Part shown: piece by piece, positions 31,408-40,554 of the stretch
Layout of the letters: the number at the start of each line of letters is the position of its first letter
Position numbering within the stretch: the first letter of the stretch is position 1
Virus record (IMG/VR): IMGVR_UViG_3300046459_000313
Coordinates: 1 to 53,727 of that record
Direction: 5' to 3' (one strand)
DNA: 53,727 bases
Source of the DNA: a virus
Notes under the pieces: model-generated
What the model was told of the DNA's origin: nothing
Database searches by the model: none
Seen by the model: only the letters and a program-made list of their open reading frames with translations
Program-made: the position numbers and the translations under genes

Positions 31408-32178
31408 TTACAGAGCGGGCAGATGCCCGTGATCGGCGAGAGCCTGGCGGAACCGCCTCAGCTGATCGCCCGAGTGAGGCGCCGCGAACTCGCGGTACAG
31501 CCGCTCCCACTCCCGTGCGTGATCGGACAGCTCGAACCGCTGCCCTTTGAACACCGGGACGACGCCGCAGTGGCAGCCGTCGTGCGACCGGAAGTTCGCC
31601 GTGTCCTGCTTGTAGACCGCGCCGCGGGTCGCGAGGAGCTTGCAGAAGGCGCACGCTCCGAGCGATGCCGCGCGAGCCCATGCGGTGGCCTGGCGATCCT
31701 GGCGCACTGCCTCCCGAACAGTGCCCCGGCCCTGGTCGGTCACCAGCTTCTGCGCGACGGCCTCAGCCTTCTTCTCGGCCTGGTCGAGACGGGTCTCGAG
31801 CGGCTCGCGCTGGACGTCTGTGGTCGCCGGGTCCTCAGGATCCCGATCCCAGATGTCCTTGGTCGCCCACCGCAAGCTGTTGTCGACCTGCTCGTCCGGT
31901 GGCGGATCCAGCAGCGGAACCGTGAACCGGCCCGTCACCGCCGCCGCCACACGCTCAGCCTCGTAGTAGTCGGCCGCCAGCGACGCCGAGGCCGAACCGT
32001 ACTGGTCGACCAGCGCCCGGACGGCGAGGATCCAGTCCGGCACGGACGCCTGCAGCCTCGACGGAATGATCAGCCGCCGCAGGCTGCGCATGTCCCGCGT
32101 CAGCAGCCGAGTCAGACCCTGCTGCGCCTGGCGGTGCCCGTCCGCTGCGGCGCCGCCGTCAGAGACTCGCGTCGCCAT
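31408..32178 (-). CDS. MuF-like minor head protein, 256 aa
   Basis: It overlaps the portal gene by 20 nt. The N-terminal half is helical; the C-terminal half carries LGACAFCKLLATRGAVYKQDTANFRSHDGCHCGVVPVF, the Cys/His-rich MuF motif common to actinophage minor head proteins. It binds portal and enters the capsid. No toxin or protease domain is fused after the MuF part. Confidence 0.82.
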   Translation of the reverse strand: MATRVSDGGAAADGHRQAQQGLTRLLTRDMRSLRRLIIPSRLQASVPDWILAVRALVDQYGSASASLAADYYEAERVAAAVTGRFTVPLLDPPPDEQVDNSLRWATKDIWDRDPEDPATTDVQREPLETRLDQAEKKAEAVAQKLVTDQGRGTVREAVRQDRQATAWARAASLGACAFCKLLATRGAVYKQDTANFRSHDGCHCGVVPVFKGQRFELSDHAREWERLYREFAAPHSGDQLRRFRQALADHGHLPAL

Positions 32179-33595
32179 TGCTGGCCTCCGGCGTCACAGC
32201 AGGCTGTGCACTGCTGGCCGCGGCCGTCAGAGACGCCAGGACCTGCCTGCCCTGAGCCCGGCGCCGCTCTGCCGCCACCCGCTTCCGCTGGTCCTCGGTC
32301 AGGCCGGCCATCTCCAGCGCCACATCGCTGTCAGCGGGGAGGATACCGGCCTGCACCATCTTCACCGCGGCGTCCGTCTGGGCTGCCAGGGTCGGCGTTG
32401 CAGGGTTCCGCCACACCGCCTCGATTCGGCGAGACTTGTCCGGCGGGGTGCCGTCACGCACCCACAAAGCCAGCCGCATCGCCTCACGATGCGTCGCCCC
32501 GAACCGGCGAATCCTGCGCTCCGCCTTCTTGACCAGCATGCCCTCCGAGCTGCGGATCGCATCCGCGCTCGCCGGGTTGTCGCTGGTGTAGCCCAGCATG
32601 TGCGGCGGTAGACCCAGCTGCGTCGCCATGATCCGGGCATACAAGTCGATGATTTTCGTCTGGCCGGACGGGTCGTGGGCCGTGAACTGGCCGACCGTGG
32701 GAACGTTGCCGTCTTCGTCCCGCTCCAGCGCCAGGACCCGGCCGATGTACGTCTCCCAGGCCGACTTCGCGTTGCCCTCAGCATCCTGGAAAGCCGACTC
32801 AGACGCGCCGAGGATGTACCGCTGCGGCGCCCCGAAGAACTCCGCGGCCACCTCCATGCCCATCAGCCGGCGACACGCCGCATCCGTGATGGACATGACC
32901 TCGGGCGTGATCTCCGACTTCCCGACCCGGTCCGCGGTGCGCTGGCGGTTCGCCATCCGCAGCACCGGCACCATGCCGAGCTTGTGCTCGTCGCGGTCGA
33001 TGACCTCCCAGCCGCCGTCGGTCTCGACGGCCTGAATGGTCTGGTCAGGCAGGTACAGGGTGACGAGGCGGTCGTCGGGTGCGAGGCCGTAGTCCAGCCG
33101 GTCAGCCTGGCACTCCCGCAAGGCGGACCGCGGTTCACGGCGGCGCGCGTCCCACTCGAGCGTCATGTCCAGCGGTGACTCGAACGTGATCAGCGGCGGA
33201 GCGTCGGGATCGTCCGCCGACCCGGCCGTCACGTACTCACGGCCGTAAGTCAGCGCGTCCAGGTGTGCGAGCGACGCCTCATCGAGCCAGTCGTTCGCCT
33301 CCACGATCTCGTCCAGGTCCGACGAATCGGAGCCGTCGGACCACCGGAACGCCTCCAGGTCGAGTCGCTGCTCCAGCGCCTCAACGCCGATCCGCGGCCA
33401 GCCGATGACCGTATGCAGGCCCTTCAGCTGCGGCGGGATCGAGATGCCCAGGTCCCGGACCAACTGCTCGCCGTTGAAGTACGCGTCGAACAGTTCCAGC
33501 TTGAACCGCTGCGACAGCAGGTCGGACCGCAGCATCGTCAGGATCTGCAGCTCATCGTCCGACAAGCCCAGCAGGGGCAAAGTGGGAGTCGTCAT
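32159..33595 (-). CDS. portal protein, SPP1 gp6-like, 478 aa
   Basis: The start at 33595 overlaps the terminase stop (ATGA). Features include LLSQRFKLELFDAYFNGEQLVRDLGISIPPQLKG, YGREYVTAGSADDPDAPPLITFESPLDMTLEWDARRREP, GMVPVLRMANRQR and TKIIDLYARIMATQLGLPPHMLGYTSDNPASADAIRSSEGMLVKKAERRIRRFG, the stem and crown segments of SPP1-type portals. It forms the dodecameric DNA channel. Confidence 0.92.
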   Translation of the reverse strand: MTTPTLPLLGLSDDELQILTMLRSDLLSQRFKLELFDAYFNGEQLVRDLGISIPPQLKGLHTVIGWPRIGVEALEQRLDLEAFRWSDGSDSSDLDEIVEANDWLDEASLAHLDALTYGREYVTAGSADDPDAPPLITFESPLDMTLEWDARRREPRSALRECQADRLDYGLAPDDRLVTLYLPDQTIQAVETDGGWEVIDRDEHKLGMVPVLRMANRQRTADRVGKSEITPEVMSITDAACRRLMGMEVAAEFFGAPQRYILGASESAFQDAEGNAKSAWETYIGRVLALERDEDGNVPTVGQFTAHDPSGQTKIIDLYARIMATQLGLPPHMLGYTSDNPASADAIRSSEGMLVKKAERRIRRFGATHREAMRLALWVRDGTPPDKSRRIEAVWRNPATPTLAAQTDAAVKMVQAGILPADSDVALEMAGLTEDQRKRVAAERRRAQGRQVLASLTAAASSAQPAVTPEASNGDASL

Positions 33596-35322
33596 CGCAG
33601 CACCACCACCCGTCCCTTGCCTCGCGCCGTCGACCGCTTCGACCACGCCGTCGAGTTCATGACCATCCGTCGCAGCATGCGGGCGCCGATCGCGCACACC
33701 ACCAGGTCGACCTTGCGAGACGACTCGCGGTGCTCCTTGCCGATCGTGTAACCCCAGGCATTCGTCCGTCGTCGGGCGTTCGCCACATGCTGGCGGAGCA
33801 CCTTGTGGCCGTCGTGCGTCAACTGGCGCTCCAGGACATCCCGGTAGAACCGGTCCACGGCCTCCGTGAATGTCTGCTGACGGCGCCGATCACGCATGTC
33901 CCACATCACCGCGTGGCGGCCGTTTCCGCTGCTGACAGCCTTCAACTTCAGGCGCTTGCCATACCGCTGCGCCCAGGCATCCACATAGCCGTCCCAGTAC
34001 CGTTCGCCATCCGCGTCGTCTTGCCCAGCGCCCGGGTCCGCGAAGAACGCGAGGGGCTTGTACTCGGCGAACACGTTGTCCACCACCCCGTCCACCTGCT
34101 CGCGCGGCACCCGCCACGGCGTTCCGTCCGGCCAGTTCGCCGGCCTCTGCCACACCCCGAACGTCACCAGGTGCCCGTCCGACAGGCGGCAGCCGACCAG
34201 GCCCGTCGCGTCGTCCGACTTGGAGCCGTCGAAGAACAGCACCAGCTCATCGCCAGGCTGCAGCTCGATGCCCTCGTGCGGGCAGGCGTCCCATTCGTAA
34301 GGCGCCAGGTAGGCGTCCTCGGCCGCGATGATCTGGTTGAACCAGAAGCGGCGCGACCGAGACGGCGGGTTACGGACGTCGAGGATCGACGCCTTCAGCC
34401 GTTCGATGTCCAGCCACGTCGAATCCCCCCGGACCGCCTTCAACGTCGGCACGATCCACGCCTCGGTCAGCTTCGCCTCGGCTGGAGCCTCGAGCGAGTC
34501 GTAGAACAACCCGGTGTCCGCGCTCCGGCCGGCCTCCGCCGACTCGAACGCGTCGCGGGTCCGCTCCGCCACCGAGTCCTCGCCCGGCTCGTAAGCGTTC
34601 GTGTTCGCCAGCGTCCGGCTCGCGCCATCCGCACTCTTGGTGGCGTTGCGCTCGATGACCGCCGCCATCTCGTGGCCGCCATTCGTCGACAGCCAGTGGT
34701 GCGTCTCGCCGAGCGACACGAACGTCGGCCGGCCACCCTCCAGCGCACGGGGCGAACTTGTGACCGCCTCAATGCGGGCACGGCCCTTGTCGGCGTAGAT
34801 GATCTCCTTGCCGAGGTCGATCCGGTACTCCTCGATCGCCCGCTTCGTCAGGATCGACGGAAACAGCGTCATCGTGTTCCGGGTCTGATCCTGCGACACT
34901 GCGGCGATCTGAACCCAGGCCGCCGGATGCTGCTCCCCTAGCGGCTGCCCAGGCGGGACACCCCACTCGTTGCCCTCGTCCGCAACCTCGCCAAAGCGGC
35001 ACGGGCCGACGAACTCGAACGCCGAGAACGTGGCCACCAACGGGTCCTTGCCGTGTCCCTTCATGCGCTGGATCACGCCGTCACGCCACAGGAACCGGTT
35101 CGTCGCCGGGTCCATCGCGTACCACCACAGGGTCAACCGCGCCTGCTCCGGTGTGTACCGCCACGGCGCCCCGACGTAGTGCTGCAGGTAGGTGGACGTC
35201 CAGGCCAGGGCATGCCAGCCCAGCGTGTACTCCGGCAGCAGGAACTTCCCGTCCGCGCCGCGCTTCCACGTCGGCCCGATCGTGAACGGTTCGACGACCT
35301 CGGGGACTTCCTCGTCAGCCAC
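33592..35322 (-). CDS. terminase large subunit, 576 aa
   Basis: The ATPase domain includes a Walker-A-like RMKGHGKDP (86-94), AAVSQDQTRNTM, and a Walker-B-like TFVSLGETHHW (200-210). The nuclease domain starts at ELVLFFDGSKSDDATG (D365) and continues with FFADPGAGQDD and a final VDLVVCAIGARMLRR. The length is normal. It cuts and translocates DNA into the prohead, with the small subunit encoded upstream (8-nt overlap). Confidence 0.93.
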   Translation of the reverse strand: MADEEVPEVVEPFTIGPTWKRGADGKFLLPEYTLGWHALAWTSTYLQHYVGAPWRYTPEQARLTLWWYAMDPATNRFLWRDGVIQRMKGHGKDPLVATFSAFEFVGPCRFGEVADEGNEWGVPPGQPLGEQHPAAWVQIAAVSQDQTRNTMTLFPSILTKRAIEEYRIDLGKEIIYADKGRARIEAVTSSPRALEGGRPTFVSLGETHHWLSTNGGHEMAAVIERNATKSADGASRTLANTNAYEPGEDSVAERTRDAFESAEAGRSADTGLFYDSLEAPAEAKLTEAWIVPTLKAVRGDSTWLDIERLKASILDVRNPPSRSRRFWFNQIIAAEDAYLAPYEWDACPHEGIELQPGDELVLFFDGSKSDDATGLVGCRLSDGHLVTFGVWQRPANWPDGTPWRVPREQVDGVVDNVFAEYKPLAFFADPGAGQDDADGERYWDGYVDAWAQRYGKRLKLKAVSSGNGRHAVMWDMRDRRRQQTFTEAVDRFYRDVLERQLTHDGHKVLRQHVANARRRTNAWGYTIGKEHRESSRKVDLVVCAIGARMLRRMVMNSTAWSKRSTARGKGRVVVLR

Positions 35323-35755
35323 CGATGCGGGACTGGTAGTCGGCGATCGCCGTCACGGACGCCGGGGCTTTCCGGGCCGGCTGCTTCCGCTCCAGCTCGA
35401 TCCGTGCACGGCGGCGGTCGCCCTCCGTCGTCAGCAGCGACGCCATCACGCTGTTGAGCGCAGCAACGTACTGCCCGTTCGGCGGCCGGTCCGACTGCAG
35501 GCCTCGAGACATCAGCTCCGCCGCATACCGGGCCATCGCCCAGTCCGACGGCTGATAGAACGCGGCCTGGCCCGACTCCCGCAGCGACAGGTACCAGTCG
35601 ACCGCGATCTCATGCCACTGCCCGTCCGGCTCCGGAAGGTCCGGCAGATCGGTCGGCGGACCCGACGGAGCCTGGGTGATGGAGTCCTTCTCCTCTTTGG
35701 AGCGGTGCCCCATGCGCTCCTCGGAGCGCTTACCAATAGGTCCTCGTGCGCCCAT
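35315..35755 (-). CDS. terminase small subunit, 146 aa
   Basis: ATG 35755 (MGARGPIGKRSEERMGH) has GGAGGTC 5 nt upstream. The basic N-terminus with G-x-R-G-P and the helical core AVDWYLSLRESGQAAFYQPSDWAMARYAAELMSRGL match P27-type actinophage small terminases. It recognises the packaging site and loads the large subunit. Confidence 0.85.
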   Translation of the reverse strand: MGARGPIGKRSEERMGHRSKEEKDSITQAPSGPPTDLPDLPEPDGQWHEIAVDWYLSLRESGQAAFYQPSDWAMARYAAELMSRGLQSDRPPNGQYVAALNSVMASLLTTEGDRRRARIELERKQPARKAPASVTAIADYQSRIGG

Positions 35756-35831
35756 AACGACCTCCAGGGTCCGGAGCGGGGCTGCAGCCACCAGGGCTGC
35801 AGGCGATCGGCCCGCTCTGACCACCAGGGCG

Positions 35832-36413
35832 CTAGCGGGTGTTGCTTGACGGCGTCTGGCCCGAGTGGACCCGATCGCCCTTGCGTAGGTTGCAGATCAG
35901 ATGGGCGCAGCGGACATTCGTCCGGACGTGTGCTCCACCCTTCGCTAGCGGGACAACGTGATCCAGCGTCGCGCTCAACGGATCACCCTTCGAGGCATTC
36001 GACAGAGCGCCGTCTCCACAGATCCAGCAGGCCCAGCCGTCTCGCTCGAAGATCTCGGCGGCACTGAACGACTCGGCACCGACACCGGCCTTGGCTGCAC
36101 GACGAGCATGCACGTAAGGCTGCATCCGCTTCGAGTGCCACTTGGCCTTGCACTCTGTTGCGCCGCAGTGCTGCCGATCGCGGCGTGCCGACTCGAACGA
36201 GGCCTCGCAGTAGGGGCACGTCAGCGTCACTCGGGGTTTCTGGCGCCGAGCATTCGTCGCTTCGCTCCACTCCTCGAACCGGCCATCAGCTTGAGCTCGC
36301 ACGTCGCAAGCCCGAGCCCGGCAGACCGCTGAGCAGTAGCGCGGCACCGGGCCGCGCGACCCCCGGGCGAAGGCGGAGCCGCACTGAACGCACATGATCA
36401 AGGTCTGGGCCAT
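35832..36413 (-). CDS. HNH endonuclease with two N-terminal zinc fingers, 193 aa
   Basis: Residues 8-35 (CVQCGSAFARG...RYCSAVCRARAC) and 66-90 (CPYCEASFESARRDRQHCGATEC) form two zinc modules. The HNH core follows: IFERDGWACWICGDG, ATLDHVVPLAKGGAHVRTNVRCAHLICNLRKGDR. HNH proteins next to terminase genes often stimulate cos cleavage and packaging (established for HK97-type phages). Confidence 0.85.
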   Translation of the reverse strand: MAQTLIMCVQCGSAFARGSRGPVPRYCSAVCRARACDVRAQADGRFEEWSEATNARRQKPRVTLTCPYCEASFESARRDRQHCGATECKAKWHSKRMQPYVHARRAAKAGVGAESFSAAEIFERDGWACWICGDGALSNASKGDPLSATLDHVVPLAKGGAHVRTNVRCAHLICNLRKGDRVHSGQTPSSNTR

Positions 36414-36514
36414 GTGCCCATTGTCCCAGGCGCCTTGGAAACCCGGGCGGAATGTCAGGTGCTATACGGCCCCGATGGCTGGGATGCCGGGGAAGGGGGT
36501 ATCCCCCGGGCCGG

Positions 36515-36718
36515 CTAGGCGGCGAGCCGCTGGAAGTCGATCTCTTGTGACCGAAGGGCGGCGCCGGCGAGCTCCCTGGCTCGCGGGTCGGTCGACGTGT
36601 TCGCGATCTCTGTGATCACGTCGGTGAAGAGGTCATCCTCGAGCCCGTGAGCTCGCTCGTAGTCCGCTACGACATCGGCTATCGCCTGCACACGCTGCTG
36701 CACATGGGAGACGTCCAT
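36515..36718 (-). CDS. small hypothetical protein, 67 aa
   Basis: The start at 36718 (MDVSHVQQRVQAIADVVADYERAHG) has GGAGG 9 nt upstream. All-helical, acidic; TSTDPRARELAGAALRSQEIDF toward the end. It lies between two HNH genes near terminase. The ~100-bp gap on its left holds GC-rich dyads but no clear promoter. Confidence 0.6.
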   Translation of the reverse strand: MDVSHVQQRVQAIADVVADYERAHGLEDDLFTDVITEIANTSTDPRARELAGAALRSQEIDFQRLAA

Positions 36719-36761
36719 GCCTGCCTCCCTCCGCGCCGGCCGACCGTGGGCGCCCTCGTGG

Positions 36762-36959
36762 TCAGCCCTGTGCCTGCTCGCCTTCGGGCTCGTCGATGCG
36801 GGTGATGGTGGCTCCTGCATGCGAGGGGATGGCGATGCAGGTGCCGGCCTGGTCGGCGAGTACTGCCCAGCCGTGGTCGATGGCGAGGGTGAGCTGCTCG
36901 TCCTCGACGAGGATGTCCTCGCCTTGACCTTTGGGGTAGGTGATCAGGTAGCTAGGCAT
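36762..36959 (-). CDS. small beta-rich hypothetical protein, 65 aa
   Basis: GGAGTAGG precedes the ATG. The product (MPSYLITYPKGQGEDILVEDEQLTLAIDHGWAVLADQAGTCIAIPSHAGATITRID) looks like a compact SH3-like or barrel fold. Unrecognised; start adjacent to the stop of the upstream HNH gene. Confidence 0.6.
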   Translation of the reverse strand: MPSYLITYPKGQGEDILVEDEQLTLAIDHGWAVLADQAGTCIAIPSHAGATITRIDEPEGEQAQG

Positions 36960-36962
36960 GGC

Positions 36963-37265
36963 CTACTCCTTGATCCCTGGGTGTTGTTCGACCGGCCGCT
37001 TGCGTGTGGGCTGCGCCTCGGCCTTGAGCTTGGCTGCGGCTACGCCTTCACGTGCGCTCTTCTGGTCGTGGCATGGACCGCATACGCCTTGAAGTCCGGT
37101 CTCGCTGTGGTCGTCCTGCATGGCGACGATGTGGTCGCAGAACGCAGATGGCCGGACGTCGCAGATCTTGCAGATGGGGTCGCGTTCAAGAATGCGGGCC
37201 CGGATCTTTCGCCACCCGGGCGGGAGTCTTTTCACCCGGCCGGAGTTCTTCCAGCCCCCGCTCAA
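36963..37265 (-). CDS. HNH endonuclease, 100 aa, TTG start
   Basis: The TTG at 37265 overlaps the methyltransferase stop (TTGA) and has GGTGGAG 6 nt upstream; the next in-frame start (GTG 37235) would remove the conserved GGWKNS start. Core: RLPPGWRKIRARILERDPICKICDVRPSAFCDHIVAMQDDHSETGLQGVCGPCHDQKS, a standard HNH with two Cys pairs. The basic tail is short. Second HNH nuclease close to terminase. Confidence 0.8.
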   Translation of the reverse strand: MSGGWKNSGRVKRLPPGWRKIRARILERDPICKICDVRPSAFCDHIVAMQDDHSETGLQGVCGPCHDQKSAREGVAAAKLKAEAQPTRKRPVEQHPGIKE

Positions 37266-37804
37266 CGCCGGCTCCACCACCACACGCCGAGCGTCCCGCC
37301 GTGCATCGCTTCGACGTTGCCGCCGAGCGAGGCGAGTACGGAGTCCATGTCGCCCGCGTCCCACTGGTGGACGTGCTCCTCGTGCGGGTTGCCGTCGACC
37401 TCGCCCTGTACGGACTCGACGATCGGCAGCGAGACGAGGATGTTCCACGCGCCAGCAGCTTCGATCCGCTGCAGCAGGGCAACGGCGTCTTCGCGGGGCA
37501 TGTGCTCCAGGACGTCACCGCAGATGACGAGGTCCCGGTGGAAGAGGTGATCCTCGGACTCGCGAGCGTCCTCGACGTGGATCTCGTCGTATCCGTCGGT
37601 GCGGGTCTTGGTGTTCTTCAGCTTGTACTTGGTGATGTACGGCTTGTGGATCTCGATCGCCGTCCACCACACGCCGTGGTGCACCGGCCGGAACAGCCGC
37701 GCGTAGGTGCCCTCTCCGGGCCCGACGTCGCACACGGTGTTCGGCAGATGCTTCTTGAACCGCGCGAGGGACCAGTCCTTGCCCTCGGCATCGCTGGTAG
37801 GCAT
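37262..37804 (-). CDS. SAM-dependent methyltransferase, 180 aa
   Basis: AGGAG precedes ATG 37804 by 6 nt. Motif I is VCDVGPGEGTYARL (about 24-37), an acidic motif II follows (TAIEIHKPYI), and DLVICGDVLEHM (about 93-104) is motif IV. This is the class I fold. The DVLEH pattern fits small-molecule, sugar or protein methyltransferases better than DNA methylases, which would carry DPPY or PCQ. With the glycosyltransferase it may decorate virion glycans (inference). Confidence 0.75.
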   Translation of the reverse strand: MPTSDAEGKDWSLARFKKHLPNTVCDVGPGEGTYARLFRPVHHGVWWTAIEIHKPYITKYKLKNTKTRTDGYDEIHVEDARESEDHLFHRDLVICGDVLEHMPREDAVALLQRIEAAGAWNILVSLPIVESVQGEVDGNPHEEHVHQWDAGDMDSVLASLGGNVEAMHGGTLGVWWWSRR

Positions 37805-37821
37805 GGCTGCTCCTAGAACGG

Positions 37822-39096
37822 TCAGGCGGGCATCAGTTCCCGGATGGCGGTCGTAATCCTGCGGGACAGGTAGACGTGGCCGGCATCTGTCGGATGGACG
37901 GCGTCGCTTCCGATGTAGATGTCCGCGTTGCCGCTGCCGGTGGTGGCGCTCGTGTTTCCGGTGCCGGTGATGAACGGGCCGTGCGTGGCCACCAGCGTCC
38001 CTGCCGCGTTGTAGCAGCTGCCGGTGATCGGGCTGATGAACGGGAATCCGGCGCCCGCTGCGGCGACCCGCAGGGTCTCGTCTGTGTTGACCAGGGACGC
38101 GGCCGGGCTGCTCTTGGGTGACCAGCAGCCGATGACGTACACCTGCGTGTTCGGCAGCCCTGCCTTGATGGCGGCGTACAGGCTGTCCGCCGCCGTCTTG
38201 ATGGTCGCCTGGGAGCCGCCGTTGTCGTTGTAGCCCGCCCACACGACCATCCGGTCCGGGGCGTTGCTGATGACGTCGGTCTGAACGCGGTCCGCGAGAG
38301 TGGCGAAGGCTCCCGGGGTGATGTAGCCGGTGCCGCCCCGGGCCTCATCCCAGTAGTCGTCGCTGCCGAGCAGCCGTGCGGCTCGGTGTCCCCAGGTACC
38401 TGCGCCGCCACCGGTGTTGAGCGCGGAGCCGTCACTGAGTGAGTCGCCGAATGCCATGAACCGGTCGCTTTGCCGGGGGGTGGCCCACATGTTGGCGCCG
38501 GGCGGCAGGAAGATTCCGCCGAACGGAACGGTCGAGAAGTCGAACTTGATGACCCTGGGAGCGGCGCTGCCCAGGTCGATCGTCATCAGGTGGCTGCTGC
38601 CTGCGGTGGTGCCGCCGACGGCCGTCATCAGGTCGGCGACCTTGCGGCCGTCGATGTTCAACCGGTACATGCCCGCTGTCTGGAAGTTGAAGCGAAGCTG
38701 GAAGGCCTGCGCGTTCGTGCCGAACTGCACCGACCAGATCGACTGACTGGAGGTGAGGTTGCCGCGCGTGTTCGGGTACCGGGTGGTCGGCAGCACGTAC
38801 CCGGAGTCCGGGGTGCCAGTGCCCACCGTGATGCTGCCCGCACCGAGATAGGTGAAGGTGCCGGTCACGTCCGAGCCGGTCAAGGCCACACCTGCCGGGG
38901 CGTACTTGATGTACCCGCTGGTCGGCGTCGAGGTCTGCGCGGTCGAGATCGTCGGTGCGGCGCCCGCGTAGAGAGCATCGGCGACAACGGGGTCCGGAAG
39001 GTCGCGGCGCCGCCACAGATCCGCGTACCGGGCCGTGGCTGCCTGGCCGGGGGCCGCCGGGTCTTTCGGCAGGGTGAGGGCGCTGAGGACGTCCAT
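37822..39096 (-). CDS. SGNH/GDSL hydrolase, tail-associated, 424 aa
   Basis: An N-terminal beta-rich domain (about 1-205) precedes the SGNH domain: FGDSLSDG (S219), GGTGYITPGAF, VVWAGYNDNGG (N290) and SDAVHPTDAGH (D398, H401), the full catalytic block set. It hydrolyses esters, probably deacetylating surface polysaccharides during adsorption. It is coupled to the tail-fibre gene upstream (TGATG overlap). Confidence 0.87.
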   Translation of the reverse strand: MDVLSALTLPKDPAAPGQAATARYADLWRRRDLPDPVVADALYAGAAPTISTAQTSTPTSGYIKYAPAGVALTGSDVTGTFTYLGAGSITVGTGTPDSGYVLPTTRYPNTRGNLTSSQSIWSVQFGTNAQAFQLRFNFQTAGMYRLNIDGRKVADLMTAVGGTTAGSSHLMTIDLGSAAPRVIKFDFSTVPFGGIFLPPGANMWATPRQSDRFMAFGDSLSDGSALNTGGGAGTWGHRAARLLGSDDYWDEARGGTGYITPGAFATLADRVQTDVISNAPDRMVVWAGYNDNGGSQATIKTAADSLYAAIKAGLPNTQVYVIGCWSPKSSPAASLVNTDETLRVAAAGAGFPFISPITGSCYNAAGTLVATHGPFITGTGNTSATTGSGNADIYIGSDAVHPTDAGHVYLSRRITTAIRELMPA

Positions 39097-39881
39097 CAGC
39101 CGACCACGGTCACCCGGTACTGGCTGCTCGATGGCGCCGTCGCGAAGCTCAGGGTGACGACGCTGGTCGACGTGGCGACCCAGTCGGTGAGCACCGCGGC
39201 GTCGTCGGAGTTGCGGCGCACGGAGACGACGACGTCTTTCGTGCCGAGGCTGTGCGTGACCGCGATCGATGTGGCGGACCCGTCCCCGATGGACGCGGAA
39301 TAGTGCCGGGCAACCACGGCGGTGTCGACGGACACGGTGTCTGTGCCGACGGTGATGCCCGTTCCGGCGCCGACGTCGAGGGTGGAGCCGGAGAGGGTGA
39401 GGCCGGCGCCCGCGGTGGGAAGCGATCCGCCTCCGAACTGGGCGAAGACGATGCTGCTGGACCCGATCGTCGGGCTGTCCGTGGTCTGCGTCCAGGCCTT
39501 GTCGCCGTTGGTCGTGCCCGTGGTGACGTACACGGCCGCACCGTGGAGTTCGGCGGTCGAGTCGGCGTCCGTGGCACGCGCTGGCGCGCCGGACGCGGCG
39601 ACCACGTACACGCCGTTTTCCGTCTGTGTCGTCTGGTCCTTAATCAGGATGCGGTCGCCGGTGGCGAGGGTCACGCCGTCGATGACCTGGCCGTTGGCGT
39701 AGGCCGTCGCCAGGGTTCCGTTCGTCGTCGTCGCGGCCCGAACGGGCTGCTTCCAGAGCAGGCCGAGGACCTTGTTGTCGACGTACTGCTTCGTTGCGGC
39801 GTCCGTCGCGGAGGACGGATCGGCCAAGTTGATGATGCGCTGATTGTTGACGTCTGCGCCGGTGAGCAGGGGCACGGCCAC
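39096..39881 (-). CDS. tail fibre protein, 261 aa
   Basis: The N-terminus (LTGADVNNQRIINLADPSSATDAATKQYVDNKVLGL) is the classic phage tail-fibre repeat that caps trimer shafts. GDRILIKDQTTQTENGVYVV and GSSSIVFAQFGGG continue the fibre pattern. The C-terminal domain (TSIAVTHSLGTKDVVVSVRRNSDD) is beta-rich and similar in layout to the end of the 196-aa protein upstream. Confidence 0.85.
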   Translation of the reverse strand: MAVPLLTGADVNNQRIINLADPSSATDAATKQYVDNKVLGLLWKQPVRAATTTNGTLATAYANGQVIDGVTLATGDRILIKDQTTQTENGVYVVAASGAPARATDADSTAELHGAAVYVTTGTTNGDKAWTQTTDSPTIGSSSIVFAQFGGGSLPTAGAGLTLSGSTLDVGAGTGITVGTDTVSVDTAVVARHYSASIGDGSATSIAVTHSLGTKDVVVSVRRNSDDAAVLTDWVATSTSVVTLSFATAPSSSQYRVTVVG

Positions 39882-39893
39882 GGCGGTTCCTCC

Positions 39894-40484
39894 TCAGGAG
39901 CAGGTCGCCGTCCCGGCGATGGCGGTTGGAAAGGTGATCACGGCAAGGTTGTCGCTGGCGTGCGCGATGTCCGCGTAGCACACGATGCCGCCGGTGTTGA
40001 TGACGGCGATGTTCGGTCGTCGCCCCAGGTTGTGGGCGACCTGCCATGTCGCAGCGGGCGTCGACTGGGCGTGCGCGTAGGTACTGCCCGATGCTCCGGG
40101 CGGCCCCGGCGGGCCGGTGATGATGACGTAGTCGCCCTCGGCAGGCGTCACGGGCGTGATCGCGGCGAGGTTGACGACCGGGGTGTCCTTGGGGAGCAGG
40201 ACAGGAAACGAGACGGTCGACGAGTCGTAGGCGGTGAGGGTGAGCTGGTACGTCCCGCCGGTCGGGTTGATCCCGTCGGCATCGCAGGCGACAACGGTGA
40301 TGTTGACGTCCCCGTTGTCGGCGTAGGGCTCAACCGCGGGGCCTTGGACGGTGACTCCGGTGGCGACGTGAACGAACCGGCCGGCGGTGGGGACCAGGCG
40401 GATGCTGCCGTGTATGGCCGTGCCGTCGGGGTGCACTTGCTGGCCGACGACGGTGACGGTCTGGATCTCGGGAGGAAGCGCCAT
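39894..40484 (-). CDS. fibre-associated protein with short collagen-like patch, 196 aa
   Basis: ATG 40484 has GAGGAGG 6 nt upstream. An immunoglobulin-like region (about 1-115; IQTVTVVGQQVHPDGTAIHGSIRLVP...GGTYQLTLTAYDSSTVSFPVLLP) leads to GPPGPPGASGS and a C-terminal WQVAHNLGRRPNIAVINTGG domain. Likely a fibre base or tip component co-assembled with the next gene. Confidence 0.7.
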   Translation of the reverse strand: MALPPEIQTVTVVGQQVHPDGTAIHGSIRLVPTAGRFVHVATGVTVQGPAVEPYADNGDVNITVVACDADGINPTGGTYQLTLTAYDSSTVSFPVLLPKDTPVVNLAAITPVTPAEGDYVIITGPPGPPGASGSTYAHAQSTPAATWQVAHNLGRRPNIAVINTGGIVCYADIAHASDNLAVITFPTAIAGTATCS

Positions 40485-40554
40485 CGGGACCTCCTCGCCA
40501 CGTTGTTGTCCCGCCTCCGGGGCCCTCGACCGCGGCAGGCGGGACAGTCTGGGG

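Noticed and set aside
37262-37804. DNA methyltransferase call for the 180-aa enzyme
   Set aside because: No DPPY/NPPY or PCQ motif is visible; DVLEH after motif I fits small-molecule or protein substrates better.
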